From Streptomyces sp. DH-12 (GTDB taxonomy: Bacteria; Actinomycetota; Actinomycetes; Streptomycetales; Streptomycetaceae): a stretch of 64,000 bases of DNA. The DNA is taken from assembly GCF_002899455.1 (NCBI RefSeq), contig NZ_PPFB01000001.1:558001-622000 (forward strand), given 5' to 3'. The translations under genes were made by a program, and so were the position numbers. This document shows positions 34,043 to 41,740 of this stretch, piece after piece. Position 1 is the first letter of the stretch. Every line of letters begins with the position of its first letter. The notes below the pieces were generated by a model. The model was not told the origin of the DNA. It made no database searches and saw nothing but the letters and a program-made list of their open reading frames with translations.

Positions 34043-35692
34043 ATGCGCGAACGCGCCCACACGCTTGCGCCCGCCCTCGCGGCGCAGCTGTCCGTCAAGG
34101 ACGTCACCAAGTCCTACGGCCCCCGCACCCTCCTCGACCAGGTCTCCTTCACCGTCCGCCCCGGCGAGCGGGTGGCTGTCATCGGGGAGAACGGCGCCGG
34201 GAAGTCCACCCTGCTGCGGCTCCTCGCCGGGGCCGAGACGCCGGACGACGGGGAGGTCACCGTCGTCTTCCCCGGCGGGTCCGGGCACCTCACCCAGACG
34301 CCGGTGCTCGAACCCGACCGCACCGTGCAGGACGCCGTCGACCACGCGCTCGCACCACTGCGCGCCGTCGAGCGCGGGCTGCGCGCGGCGGAGGAGCGTC
34401 TCGGCGAGGCGTCCGAGGCCGAACTCGCCGCTTACGGCGACCTGTTGACCGCGTACGAGCAGCGCGACGGCTACCGGGCCGACGCGCGGGTGGACGCGGC
34501 GATGCACGGGCTGGGGCTGACCGGCGTCACCCGTGACCGGCTGCTCGGCTCGCTCTCCGGCGGCGAGCAGTCCCGGCTGGCGCTCGCCTGCGTCCTGGTC
34601 GCGGATCCCGAACTGCTGCTGCTGGACGAGCCGACGAACCACCTCGACGCGGCCGCGGTGCACTGGCTGGAGGAACGGCTGCGCGCGCACCGCGGCACCG
34701 TCGTCGCCGTCACCCACGACCGCCCGTTCATCGAACGGATCGCCACCACGATCCTGGAGGTCGACCGGGACACCCGCTCGGTCCACCGGTACGGGGACGG
34801 CTGGGACGGATACCGGGCGGCGAAGGCGGCCGCGCGGCGCCGCGCCGAGCAGGCCCACACGGAATGGCTCGACGAGGTCGCCCGCACCGAGGAGTTGCTG
34901 GAGGCGGCGGGCAGGCGGCTGTCCACCACCGGTGGCGACCCGCGGCAGGGCTTCGGCAAGCACCGCCGCTCGCACGCGGCGAAACTCGGCGGCCAGGTGC
35001 GAGCCGTGCGCGAACGGCTCGCCCGGCTGCGCCGCGCGCCGGTGCCCGCGCCGCCCGAGCCGCTGCGGTTCACCGCCGCTCCGGCGACGGCCGGCGGCGA
35101 TCGGCCTCCCGCCGCACCCGCACTCGCCGAGCTGGAGGAGGTGACCGTCGGTGAACGGCTGCGGCTGGACGGGCGGTTGACCATAGAGCCCGGGCAGCGG
35201 CTGCTGGTCACCGGCGAGAACGGGGCCGGCAAGTCGACCCTGCTGCGGGTCCTGGCGGGCGACCTGGAACCGGACACGGGATCGGTGCGCCGCCCGGCCG
35301 CCGTCGGTCACCTGCCGCAGGAGCTGCCCGTCCGCACGGGGCGGCTCCCCCTGCTCGCCGCCTTCGCCGCGCGGCGGCCGGGGCCGCTCGAGGAACACCG
35401 CGACACGCTGCTGTCGCTGGGCCTGTTCCACGAGGAGGACCTGGCGGTGCCGGTCGCGGCGCTGTCGGCGGGGCAGCAACGGCGGTTGCAGATCGCGAGG
35501 CTGGTGACCCGGCCGGCGGACCTGCTGGTGCTCGACGAGCCGACCAACCACGTGGCACTCGACCTCGTCGAGGACCTGGAGACGGCGCTCGCCGCGTATC
35601 CGGGCGCGGTGGTGGCCGTCTCCCACGACCGCGGCTTCCGCGCGCGCTTCCCGGGGGAACGGCTCCGGCTGCGCGACGGCCGCCGGGTCTGA
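34043..35692 (+). CDS. ABC-F family ATPase (likely ribosomal protection or translation factor)
   Basis: A 549-residue soluble protein with two ABC ATPase domains and no membrane segment. Domain 1 has Walker A GENGAGKST (48-56), signature LSGGEQSRL and Walker B LLLLDEPTNHLD. The linker (about 255-345) is basic and helical, as in ABC-F proteins that enter the ribosomal E site. Domain 2 has GENGAGKST, LSAGQQRRL and VLDEPTNH. In streptomycetes such genes often protect against macrolide, lincosamide or streptogramin drugs. The leader ORF supports drug-inducible control. Confidence 0.9.
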   Translation: MRERAHTLAPALAAQLSVKDVTKSYGPRTLLDQVSFTVRPGERVAVIGENGAGKSTLLRLLAGAETPDDGEVTVVFPGGSGHLTQTPVLEPDRTVQDAVDHALAPLRAVERGLRAAEERLGEASEAELAAYGDLLTAYEQRDGYRADARVDAAMHGLGLTGVTRDRLLGSLSGGEQSRLALACVLVADPELLLLDEPTNHLDAAAVHWLEERLRAHRGTVVAVTHDRPFIERIATTILEVDRDTRSVHRYGDGWDGYRAAKAAARRRAEQAHTEWLDEVARTEELLEAAGRRLSTTGGDPRQGFGKHRRSHAAKLGGQVRAVRERLARLRRAPVPAPPEPLRFTAAPATAGGDRPPAAPALAELEEVTVGERLRLDGRLTIEPGQRLLVTGENGAGKSTLLRVLAGDLEPDTGSVRRPAAVGHLPQELPVRTGRLPLLAAFAARRPGPLEEHRDTLLSLGLFHEEDLAVPVAALSAGQQRRLQIARLVTRPADLLVLDEPTNHVALDLVEDLETALAAYPGAVVAVSHDRGFRARFPGERLRLRDGRRV

Positions 35693-35696
35693 CCGT

Positions 35697-35739
35697 CCCC
35701 GTGCGGGGCGTCCGTGCGTCCTGGGCGCCCCGCACGGGG
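35697..35739. terminator. Bidirectional intrinsic terminator
   Basis: A 14-bp perfect stem (35697-35710 with 35726-35739) between the convergent ABC-F gene and the small membrane protein gene ending at 35740. Confidence 0.85.
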
Positions 35740-36186
35740 TCACGCCGGCGGACGGCGGCGGGCGACCGCGCGGAGGACGAGCCAGCCGGCGCACGCGCCG
35801 ACGGCGTACCAGAACAGGTCCGGTGCGTTGAAGGTGGAGCCGAGGACCAGGCGGGCGGCGGTGCTGCGGGCGGACAGCGCGGCGGGCAGTCCGGTGAGCT
35901 GGAGCAGCTCCACCGCCCAGCTCACCGCGAGCGCGACGCCCGCCGCCCGTACCGGGGTCGAGCGCGGGGCGAGCAGGACGACGAGGGTGAGGACCAGCAG
36001 CGTGTACAGCGCGTCCCCGCCGTACTTGGCGACGTCGCCTGTCGCCACGGCCCGCAGACCCAGTCCCGCGCCGACGGTCAGCAGTGCCGCCGCTGCCGCC
36101 AGGAGCCGCGTCCGTCCCGTCCCGTCCGGTGCGGGCGGTCCGCTCCCGCCTGCGGGGCGGGCCGTCCGGACAGCTCTGTCGCTCAT
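35740..36186 (-). CDS. DUF2809-like integral membrane protein
   Basis: A 148-residue protein with about four hydrophobic helices. TGDVAKYGGDALYTLLVLTL, then VAAVSW-like AVSWAVELLQLTGLPA, and the C-terminal FNAPDLFWYAVGACAGWLVL are the pattern of the DUF2809/VanZ-like small membrane family. Function unknown. ATG at 36186 was chosen over longer frames because it directly precedes the first polar segment. Confidence 0.78.
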   Translation of the reverse strand: MSDRAVRTARPAGGSGPPAPDGTGRTRLLAAAAALLTVGAGLGLRAVATGDVAKYGGDALYTLLVLTLVVLLAPRSTPVRAAGVALAVSWAVELLQLTGLPAALSARSTAARLVLGSTFNAPDLFWYAVGACAGWLVLRAVARRRPPA

Positions 36187-36356
36187 GAGGGACGAGTCTG
36201 CCAGCCCGCGCCCGGGGGACCGTCGCCGACCTGTGGCCCACGGGGGCCGAAGCGGCTGAACGGCGGGCCCGGCGCGCACGTCAGTGGAGGGTGGACGGCC
36301 TCCGTGCCGCTCCTTTCCCTGCCCTGCGCACCGGCCACATCGCGAGGAGTTCCACC

Positions 36357-37220
36357 ATGGGCGCCACCGACCGGCTCGACCGTCACCAGCCGCTGGTCCT
36401 GGGTCTGTTCCGCATCGTCATCGGGCTGCTGTTCACCAGCGAGGGCGCGGCCGCCCTCTTCGGCGTCCTGGGCCGGGAGGCCGCCCCCGCGGGAGACCGG
36501 CCGTTCTGGCACGCGGGGGTGATCGAGCTGGTCTGCGGCGCGCTCGTCCTGCTCGGGGTCCTCACCCGGGCCGCCGCGTTCCTCAGCTCGGGCGCCATGG
36601 CCTTCGCCTACTTCACCGAGCACCAGCCGGACGGTCCGTTCCCCCTGCAGAACGGCGGCCTGTCGCCTGCGCTGTTCTGCTGGGGCTTCCTGCTGCTGGT
36701 GCTCTTCGGACCCGGGGCCCCGTCCCTGCCGGGCCTCGTCCGCCGTGACGCCTCGTCCGGGGGCCGGGGCCGCGGACGACCCCACGAGCCGCCGCCCCCG
36801 CCGCCCCGCCACCGGAGCCGCCTCCGCCGCCCCGCCACCGGAGCCGCCTCCGCCGACGCGTCGACGGGAGTGTCTCCCACCTTGATAGGCAAGTGGACAC
36901 TTGCCTATAGTGGGGGTGTGGCCGACGACCTCTTCAAAGCCCTGGCGGACGGTACCCGCCGCACGATCCTCGACGAGCTCACGGAGAAGTCCGGGCAGAC
37001 CCTGTTCGAGATCTGTGCGCGCCTGAGCATGAAGCACGGGCTCGGCATCTCACGTCAGGCGGTGTCCCAGCATCTGGCCGTCCTGGAGGCCGCAGGGCTC
37101 GTCGAGACCCGGCGGGAGGGCCGGTACAAGTTCCACGAGCTGAACGTCGCGCCACTGCGGCACATCACCGAGCGCTGGCTCGACCCCAGCACCCCCGCAC
37201 CGGAGAAGGACCCCTCATGA
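36357..37220 (+). CDS. DoxX family membrane protein; open frame continues through the ArsR gene
   Basis: The first about 140 residues are a DoxX-like four-helix membrane protein (RIVIGLLFTSEGAAALFGVL, VIELVCGALVLLGVLTRAAA, GAMAFAYFTEHQPDGPFPLQ, ALFCWGFLLLVLFGPG). ATG at 36357 follows GAGGAG. No stop codon follows: the frame runs through an Arg/Pro-rich stretch containing a 26-bp tandem duplication and continues in phase into the ArsR gene, giving a 287-residue fusion if translated whole. The ArsR gene has its own promoter and start, so loss of the DoxX stop is the likeliest explanation. Confidence 0.7.
   Translation: MGATDRLDRHQPLVLGLFRIVIGLLFTSEGAAALFGVLGREAAPAGDRPFWHAGVIELVCGALVLLGVLTRAAAFLSSGAMAFAYFTEHQPDGPFPLQNGGLSPALFCWGFLLLVLFGPGAPSLPGLVRRDASSGGRGRGRPHEPPPPPPRHRSRLRRPATGAASADASTGVSPTLIGKWTLAYSGGVADDLFKALADGTRRTILDELTEKSGQTLFEICARLSMKHGLGISRQAVSQHLAVLEAAGLVETRREGRYKFHELNVAPLRHITERWLDPSTPAPEKDPS
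36801..36852. repeat. 26-bp tandem repeat, two copies
   Basis: Positions 36801-36826 and 36827-36852 are identical. The unit is not a multiple of three, so gain or loss of a copy shifts frame. This may be how the upstream DoxX gene lost its stop codon. Confidence 0.85.
36882..36911 (+). promoter_or_regulatory. ArsR promoter with embedded operator
   Basis: TTGATA (36882-36887) and TATAGT (36906-36911) are spaced by 18 bp. The perfect inverted repeat ATAGGCAAGT/ACTTGCCTAT (36885-36894 with 36899-36908) covers the spacer and -10. The GTG start is at 36918, so the mRNA is probably leaderless and the ArsR product likely autoregulates here. Confidence 0.8.
36918..37220 (+). CDS. ArsR family transcriptional regulator
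   Basis: A 100-residue winged-helix regulator: ADDLFKALADGTRRTILDEL, LFEICARLSMKHGLGISRQ, AVSQHLAVLEAAGLVETRR and EGRYKFHEL. It lacks the ELCVCD-type metal cysteines, so it is not a classical metal sensor; it belongs to the group paired with VOC or activator-of-Hsp90-like genes. GTG start at 36918, 6 nt after the -10. It overlaps the VOC gene by 4 bp, so the two are co-translated. Confidence 0.9.
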   Translation: MADDLFKALADGTRRTILDELTEKSGQTLFEICARLSMKHGLGISRQAVSQHLAVLEAAGLVETRREGRYKFHELNVAPLRHITERWLDPSTPAPEKDPS

Positions 37221-37609
37221 AGATCCACCTGACCAGCGTCCTCGTCGACGACCAGGCGCAGGCCCTGCGCTTCTACACCGACGTCCTCGGCTTCGTGAAG
37301 AAGCACGACGTGCCCGTGGGCGAGAAGGACCGGTGGCTCACCGTCGTCTCGCCCGAGGACCCGGACGGCACCGAACTGCTCCTGGAACCGGCCGGCCACC
37401 CCGCGGCCAAGGCCTACCGGGAGGCCCTCGCGGCGGACGGCATCCCCCTCACCCAGTTCGCCGTGGACGACGTGCGGGCGGAGTACGAGCGGCTGCGGGA
37501 GCACGGCGTCCGCTTCACCCAAGAACCCCTGGAGATGGGGCCCGTCACCACCGCCGTCTTCGACGACACCTGCGGCAACCTCATCCAGATCGCCACCCGG
37601 GCGGCGTAG
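37217..37609 (+). CDS. VOC family protein
   Basis: A 130-residue glyoxalase-fold protein. KIHLTSVLVDDQAQALRFYT and DVLGFVKKHDVPVGEKDRWL form module one. FAVDDVRAEYERLREHGVRF and TTAVFDDTCGNLIQI form module two, with metal-ligand-like positions (H4, E in GTELLLEP, Q in LIQI). The start ATG overlaps the ArsR stop (ATGA). The ArsR-VOC pair is widespread; the usual substrate is unknown. Confidence 0.92.
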   Translation: MKIHLTSVLVDDQAQALRFYTDVLGFVKKHDVPVGEKDRWLTVVSPEDPDGTELLLEPAGHPAAKAYREALAADGIPLTQFAVDDVRAEYERLREHGVRFTQEPLEMGPVTTAVFDDTCGNLIQIATRAA

Positions 37610-37653
37610 CCCCGGCCCTCTTCGGCCCTCACCCGCCTCACCGCGACCCACTG

Positions 37654-37683
37654 TTGAACATGTTCAAAAAGGCGGGTTAGGGT
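37654..37683 (+). promoter_or_regulatory. Palindrome/promoter of the TIGR01777 gene
   Basis: TTGAACATGTTCAA (37654-37667) is a perfect palindrome whose first half also serves as a -35 (TTGAAC). TAGGGT at 37678-37683 is an 18-bp-spaced -10 candidate. A regulator bound here would block transcription of the gene at 37714; none is encoded next door. Confidence 0.55.
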
Positions 37684-37713
37684 GAGGGCACTCGAAGAGG
37701 CCGGAGGGGTCCG

Positions 37714-38721
37714 ATGAAGATCGTTCTGCCCGGGGGGACCGGACAGGTGGGCACGGTCCTGGACCGTGCGCTGAGCGCGGCCGGGCACGAGGTCGTCGTG
37801 CTGACCAGGCAGCCGAGGCGCTCCCAGGACGTCGCGTGGGACGGAGCGACCCTGGGCCCGTGGGCCGGGGCGGTCGACGGCTCGGACGTCGTGGTCAACC
37901 TCGCGGGCCGCAGCGTCTCCTGCCGGTACACCCCGGAGAACCTGCGCGCCATGATGGACTCCCGCGTGGACTCGACGCGGGTCGTGGGCGAGGCGATCGC
38001 GGCGGCCCGCCGACCACCGAAGGTCTGGCTCCAGATGAGCACCGCGACCGTCTACGCGCACCGCTTCGACGCGGCGAACGACGAGGCGACGGGCGTCATC
38101 GGCGGCACGGAGAGCGGCGTGCCGGACTACTGGGCGTACAGCGTGGAGATCGCCAGGAACTGGGAACGGACGCAGGCCGAAGCGCCGACGCCGGGCACCC
38201 GGAAGGTGGCCCTGCGGGCGGCGATGGTGATGAGCCCGGACCGGGGCGGGGTGTTCGACGTGCTGCTGCGGCTTGCCCGGCTGGGGCTGGGCGGCCCGGT
38301 CGCGGGCGGCGCGCAGTACGTGTCGTGGATCCACGACGAGGACTTCGTGCGCGCGGTGGAGTTCCTGATCGCGCGGGAGGACATGGAGGGTCCGGTGAAC
38401 CTCGCGGCGCCCGGCCCGCTCCCCCAGCGGGACTTCATGCGGGTGCTGCGGGCCGCCTGGGGGCTGCCGGTGGGGCTGCCGGCCACCCGCTGGATGGCCG
38501 AACTGGGAGCCTTCGCGCTGCGCTCGGACACGGAGCTGCTGCTCAAGAGCCGGCGGGTGGTACCGGGCCGGCTGCGGGAGGCCGGGTTCGAGTTCACCCG
38601 GCCCGGGTGGGAAGGGGCGGCGGCGGACCTGGTGCGGCGGGCGCGGGCCGCGCGTGGGGGCGGCGGGCTGCGTGCCCGGGCCGCGCGGGCGCGGGGCGGC
38701 GCGGGGCCGGGGCGGCCCTGA
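37714..38721 (+). CDS. TIGR01777/SDR-type epimerase-like protein
   Basis: A 335-residue atypical extended SDR of the TIGR01777 (SulA/YfcH-like) family. The N-terminal nucleotide-binding loop is VLPGGTGQVGTVLDRAL. VVNLAGRSVSCRYTPENLR, YWAYSVEIARNWERTQAEAP (Tyr with shifted Lys region) and AQYVSWIHDEDFVRAVEFLI are conserved. The C-terminal DUF1731 part ends near GRLREAGFEFTRPGWEGAAA; the final 40 residues are Arg/Gly-rich. Reaction unknown. CGGAGGGG precedes the ATG. Confidence 0.9.
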   Translation: MKIVLPGGTGQVGTVLDRALSAAGHEVVVLTRQPRRSQDVAWDGATLGPWAGAVDGSDVVVNLAGRSVSCRYTPENLRAMMDSRVDSTRVVGEAIAAARRPPKVWLQMSTATVYAHRFDAANDEATGVIGGTESGVPDYWAYSVEIARNWERTQAEAPTPGTRKVALRAAMVMSPDRGGVFDVLLRLARLGLGGPVAGGAQYVSWIHDEDFVRAVEFLIAREDMEGPVNLAAPGPLPQRDFMRVLRAAWGLPVGLPATRWMAELGAFALRSDTELLLKSRRVVPGRLREAGFEFTRPGWEGAAADLVRRARAARGGGGLRARAARARGGAGPGRP

Positions 38722-38776
38722 ACCAGGCCGACAGGGGCGACGGAGGGGCGAGTCCGGTTCGCCGCCGGGTGCGGGT

Positions 38777-38806
38777 GGGGGCTGGCCGCGCGGTTCCCCG
38801 CGCCCC
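38777..38806. repeat. Copy of common Streptomyces intergenic repeat
   Basis: The stretch GGCCGCGCGGTTCCCCGCGC within 38777-38806 resembles a short dispersed sequence (core CGCGCAGTTCCCCGCGCCCC) that recurs in many Streptomyces intergenic regions, recalled from family knowledge. It lies in a 280-bp gap with no gene seen. Confidence 0.45.
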
Positions 38807-39001
38807 CCCGGGGCGCGCCGGTCGGCCGTCCGTCGGACCGGACCCCCGCCGTTCGGCCCGCACGACGGCGCGAGGCCCACGGACACGCCGTGCACGGCCG
38901 GCCAGGGGTGCGAACCGCCCCACACGGCGGGCGGTGTTGCGAGAACGGCCGATACGGGCATGACTGGGGCCGTAGGATCGAGTGATCTCGTGGGGGTGGT
39001 C

Positions 39002-40024
39002 ATGCTCAGGCGGCGTCCGGGCACACCGACGCTCGAGGAGGTGGCCGCGCTCGCCGGTGTCGGGCGGGGCACCGTCTCCCGCGTCGTCAACAACGCGGCG
39101 GGCGTGAAGGACACGACCCGCCGTGCCGTGCAGCGCGCCATCGCGGAACTGGGGTACGTCCCCAATCTGGCGGCCCGTACGCTGGCGGGACGGCGTGCCG
39201 ACGCGGTCGCGCTGGTCATGACGGAGCCGGACTGGCGGCAGTTCGGCGAGCCGTTCTTCTCCGAGATCGTGCGGTCCGTCGGGGACGCCCTGACCGAGAC
39301 CGAGGTGCAGCTGCTGCTCACCCTGGTGCGCACGGACGCCGAGCGGCAGCGGCTCGTGGAGTACGCGCGCGGCGGCCGGGTGGACGGCGTGATGCTGATG
39401 TCCGTGCACGCCGCGGACCCGCTGCCCGACATGCTGGCCCACGTGGGCCTGCCCACCGTGCTGTTGGGACGGCGTTCCGGCGACGAGAGCGTGACCTACG
39501 TCGACGCGGACAACGTCGGCGGGGCGCGCGCCGCCGTGTCGCACCTGCTGGACACCGGGCGCCGCGCGATCGCGACCATCACCGGGCCGCCCGACATGTA
39601 CGTGGCCCGGTGCCGGCTGCGCGGTTACCGGGAGGCGCTGGAGCGGGCGGGCGTCGAGGGCAGGGAGTCCTGGATCGTCGAGGGCGACTTCTCCGCGGAC
39701 AGCGGGCACCGCGCGATGGCCGAACTGATCGAGCGGGCGCCGGAGATCGACGGGGTGTTCGCCGCGTCGGACACCATGGCGGCGGGCGCGCTGGGAGCGC
39801 TCCGCGCGGCGGGCCGGCGGGTGCCGGACGACGTGGCGGTGATCGGGTTCGACGACTTCCCGCTCGCCCAGCACACCGATCCGCGGCTGACGACGGTCCG
39901 TCAGCCGCTCGAGGAGATCGGGCACACGATGGTGCGGCTGCTGCTGGAGGAGATGGAGGAGCCGTCGGCGGCCTGGCGGCACGTCATCCACCGCACGGAA
40001 CTGGTGCTGCGCGGCTCCGCCTGA
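39002..40024 (+). CDS. LacI family regulator, second CebR-like protein
   Basis: A 340-residue LacI-type repressor very similar in layout to cebR at 19235. HTH TLEEVAALAGVGRGTVSRVV lies at residues 10-29. The effector domain runs from DAVALVMTEPDWRQFGEPFF through ATITGPPDMYVARCRLRGYR to TTVRQPLEEIGHTMVRLLLE. It immediately precedes three copies of the CebR-type box and the GH12 cellulase gene, so it is the best local candidate to bind them. ATG at 39002 follows GGGGGTGG. Confidence 0.9.
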   Translation: MLRRRPGTPTLEEVAALAGVGRGTVSRVVNNAAGVKDTTRRAVQRAIAELGYVPNLAARTLAGRRADAVALVMTEPDWRQFGEPFFSEIVRSVGDALTETEVQLLLTLVRTDAERQRLVEYARGGRVDGVMLMSVHAADPLPDMLAHVGLPTVLLGRRSGDESVTYVDADNVGGARAAVSHLLDTGRRAIATITGPPDMYVARCRLRGYREALERAGVEGRESWIVEGDFSADSGHRAMAELIERAPEIDGVFAASDTMAAGALGALRAAGRRVPDDVAVIGFDDFPLAQHTDPRLTTVRQPLEEIGHTMVRLLLEEMEEPSAAWRHVIHRTELVLRGSA

Positions 40025-40076
40025 CCGGTCCGGAATCCCGGACCGCCGTGTCCGGACCCGTGTGCGTCGAATGTTT

Positions 40077-40090
40077 CGGGAGCGCTCCCG
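40077..40090. promoter_or_regulatory. CebR-type box 1
   Basis: CGGGAGCGCTCCCG, a perfect 14-bp palindrome matching the core GGGAGCGCTCCC of the established CebR/CelR operator TGGGAGCGCTCCCA. It lies 53 bp after the LacI stop and 200 bp before the GH12 start. Confidence 0.85.
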
Positions 40091-40212
40091 CCACCCGAGG
40101 TCCGCGTGGATCATCCCTCTGACCTGCGGCTTCGAAAGACATTCGACGGGTTGCCGCGCACAGGGTTGTCAGGGACATGGACGCCTTCTACAGTCCCTTT
40201 CCGGAACACCAT

Positions 40213-40226
40213 TGGGAGCGCTCCCA
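40213..40226. promoter_or_regulatory. CebR-type box 2 (exact consensus)
   Basis: TGGGAGCGCTCCCA, identical to the known CebR/CelR operator, 64 bp upstream of the GH12 start. Confidence 0.95.
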
Positions 40227-40238
40227 TCCATGGGGAGG

Positions 40239-40252
40239 CGGGAGCGCTCCCG
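40239..40252. promoter_or_regulatory. CebR-type box 3
   Basis: CGGGAGCGCTCCCG, 26 bp centre-to-centre from box 2 and 38 bp before the GH12 start. It thus lies in the 5' untranslated region or over the start of transcription. Confidence 0.9.
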
Positions 40253-40289
40253 CCGGTATCCCGCGCCCTCCTCCCGAGAGGTCCCCCAC

Positions 40290-41423
40290 ATGCCACGGTT
40301 ACGGCACCACCCCCGCACCCTGCGCGCCGCCCTGACGGCGCTCCTCACCGCCCTGGCCGCACTGGCGGCGCTGCTGACCGCGACCGCGCCGGCCCAGGCC
40401 GACACCGAGATCTGCGAACAGTACGGAACGGCGGTCGTCCAGGGACGCTACGTCGTCCAGAACAACCGCTGGGGCACCACCGCCCCCCAGTGCGTCACCG
40501 CCACCGACTCCGGCTTCCGGGTCAGCCGGGCCGACGGCTCGGTGCCGACCAACGGCGCGCCGAAGTCGTACCCGTCGCTCTTCAACGGCTGCCACTACAC
40601 GAACTGTTCGCCGGGCACCGCTCTCCCCGCGCGCATCAGCGGGATCTCCTCCGCGCCCAGCAGCATCTCGTACAGCTATGTCGACAACGCCGTGTACAAC
40701 GCCTCGTACGACATCTGGCTGGACCCGACGCCCCGGACCGACGGGGTGAACCGGACCGAGATCATGATCTGGTTCAACCGGGTGGGTCCGATCCAGCCGA
40801 TCGGCTCGCGGGTCGGCACGGCCACCGTGGCCGGGCGCACCTGGGAGGTGTGGTCCGGCGGCAACGGCACCAACGACGTGCTGTCGTTCGTCGCGCCGTC
40901 GGCGATCAGCAGCTGGAGCTTCGACGTGATGGACTTCGTCCGGGAGACCGTCGCGCGCGGCATGGCGGGCGACGACTGGTACCTGACGAGCGTCCAGGCC
41001 GGTTTCGAGCCGTGGCAGAACGGCGCGGGCCTCGCGGTGAACTCGTTCTCGTCGTCCGTCCACACGGGCGGTGGCGGGAACGATCCCGGTGATCCGGGCG
41101 CCCCGGCCGCCTGCACGGTGTCGTACGCGACGAACGTCTGGCCGGGCGGCTTCACCGCGAACGTCACCGTCACCAACAACGGGTCGGCCCCCGTGGACGG
41201 CTGGCGGCTCGCCTTCACCCTGCCCTCCGGCCAGAGCGTCGTGCACGCCTGGAACGCGTCCGTCACCCCCTCCTCGGGCGCGGTCACGGCCACCGCACCG
41301 GCCGACAGGGCCCGGATCGCCGCCGGAGGCAGCCAGAGCTTCGGCTTCCAGGGCACCTACAGCGGCGGCTTCGCGCAGCCGGACGCCTTCCGGCTGAACG
41401 GCACCGCCTGCCGCACCGCGTGA
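40290..41423 (+). CDS. celB: GH12 endoglucanase with CBM2, secreted cellulase
   Basis: A 377-residue extracellular cellulase. The signal peptide ends at APAQA (residue 37). The GH12 domain (about 38-255) has the nucleophile Glu in NRTEIMIWFNRVGP and the acid/base Glu in VQAGFEPWQNG. A Gly/Asp/Pro linker (HTGGGGNDPGDPGAPA) joins the C-terminal family 2 cellulose-binding module (about 274-377; ACTVSYATNVWPGGFTANVT, with surface Trp residues). It cuts beta-1,4-glucan internally. The domain order fits Streptomyces CelB. Three CebR-type boxes precede it. Confidence 0.95.
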   Translation: MPRLRHHPRTLRAALTALLTALAALAALLTATAPAQADTEICEQYGTAVVQGRYVVQNNRWGTTAPQCVTATDSGFRVSRADGSVPTNGAPKSYPSLFNGCHYTNCSPGTALPARISGISSAPSSISYSYVDNAVYNASYDIWLDPTPRTDGVNRTEIMIWFNRVGPIQPIGSRVGTATVAGRTWEVWSGGNGTNDVLSFVAPSAISSWSFDVMDFVRETVARGMAGDDWYLTSVQAGFEPWQNGAGLAVNSFSSSVHTGGGGNDPGDPGAPAACTVSYATNVWPGGFTANVTVTNNGSAPVDGWRLAFTLPSGQSVVHAWNASVTPSSGAVTATAPADRARIAAGGSQSFGFQGTYSGGFAQPDAFRLNGTACRTA

Positions 41424-41740
41424 GGGCCGCGGCGGGCCGCACCCCGCCGTGACCCCGCGCTCCGGGGCCCGCTCCTCCCTCCCTGCGCCGACGGGGCGGG
41501 CCCCGCGGGCCTTCCCCCGAGGGCGGCCCGCGAGCCGCACGCCGCCCCGGCCCGACCGCGCCGCGGACGGCCGTACCGGCGGCGGGTGCCGACGCATCCG
41601 CCGCCGTCCGGTCCCGTCCGTCGCGGGGCGGCCCCCTGATCCCCCCGCCCGTCCGGCTGGCGCCCTCCCCGGCCGGGCGGGGGCTCCACCCCCTCTCTCG
41701 CACCGCCCATGAGCAACTCAGCATCGGGACAGGAGACTCC
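41424..41740. other. Intergenic region between cellulase and LPMO genes
   Basis: 317 bp, very G+C-rich. No CebR-type box, no strong terminator and no convincing ORF was seen. CAGGAGACTCC just before 41741 is the ribosome site of the next gene. Confidence 0.5.
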
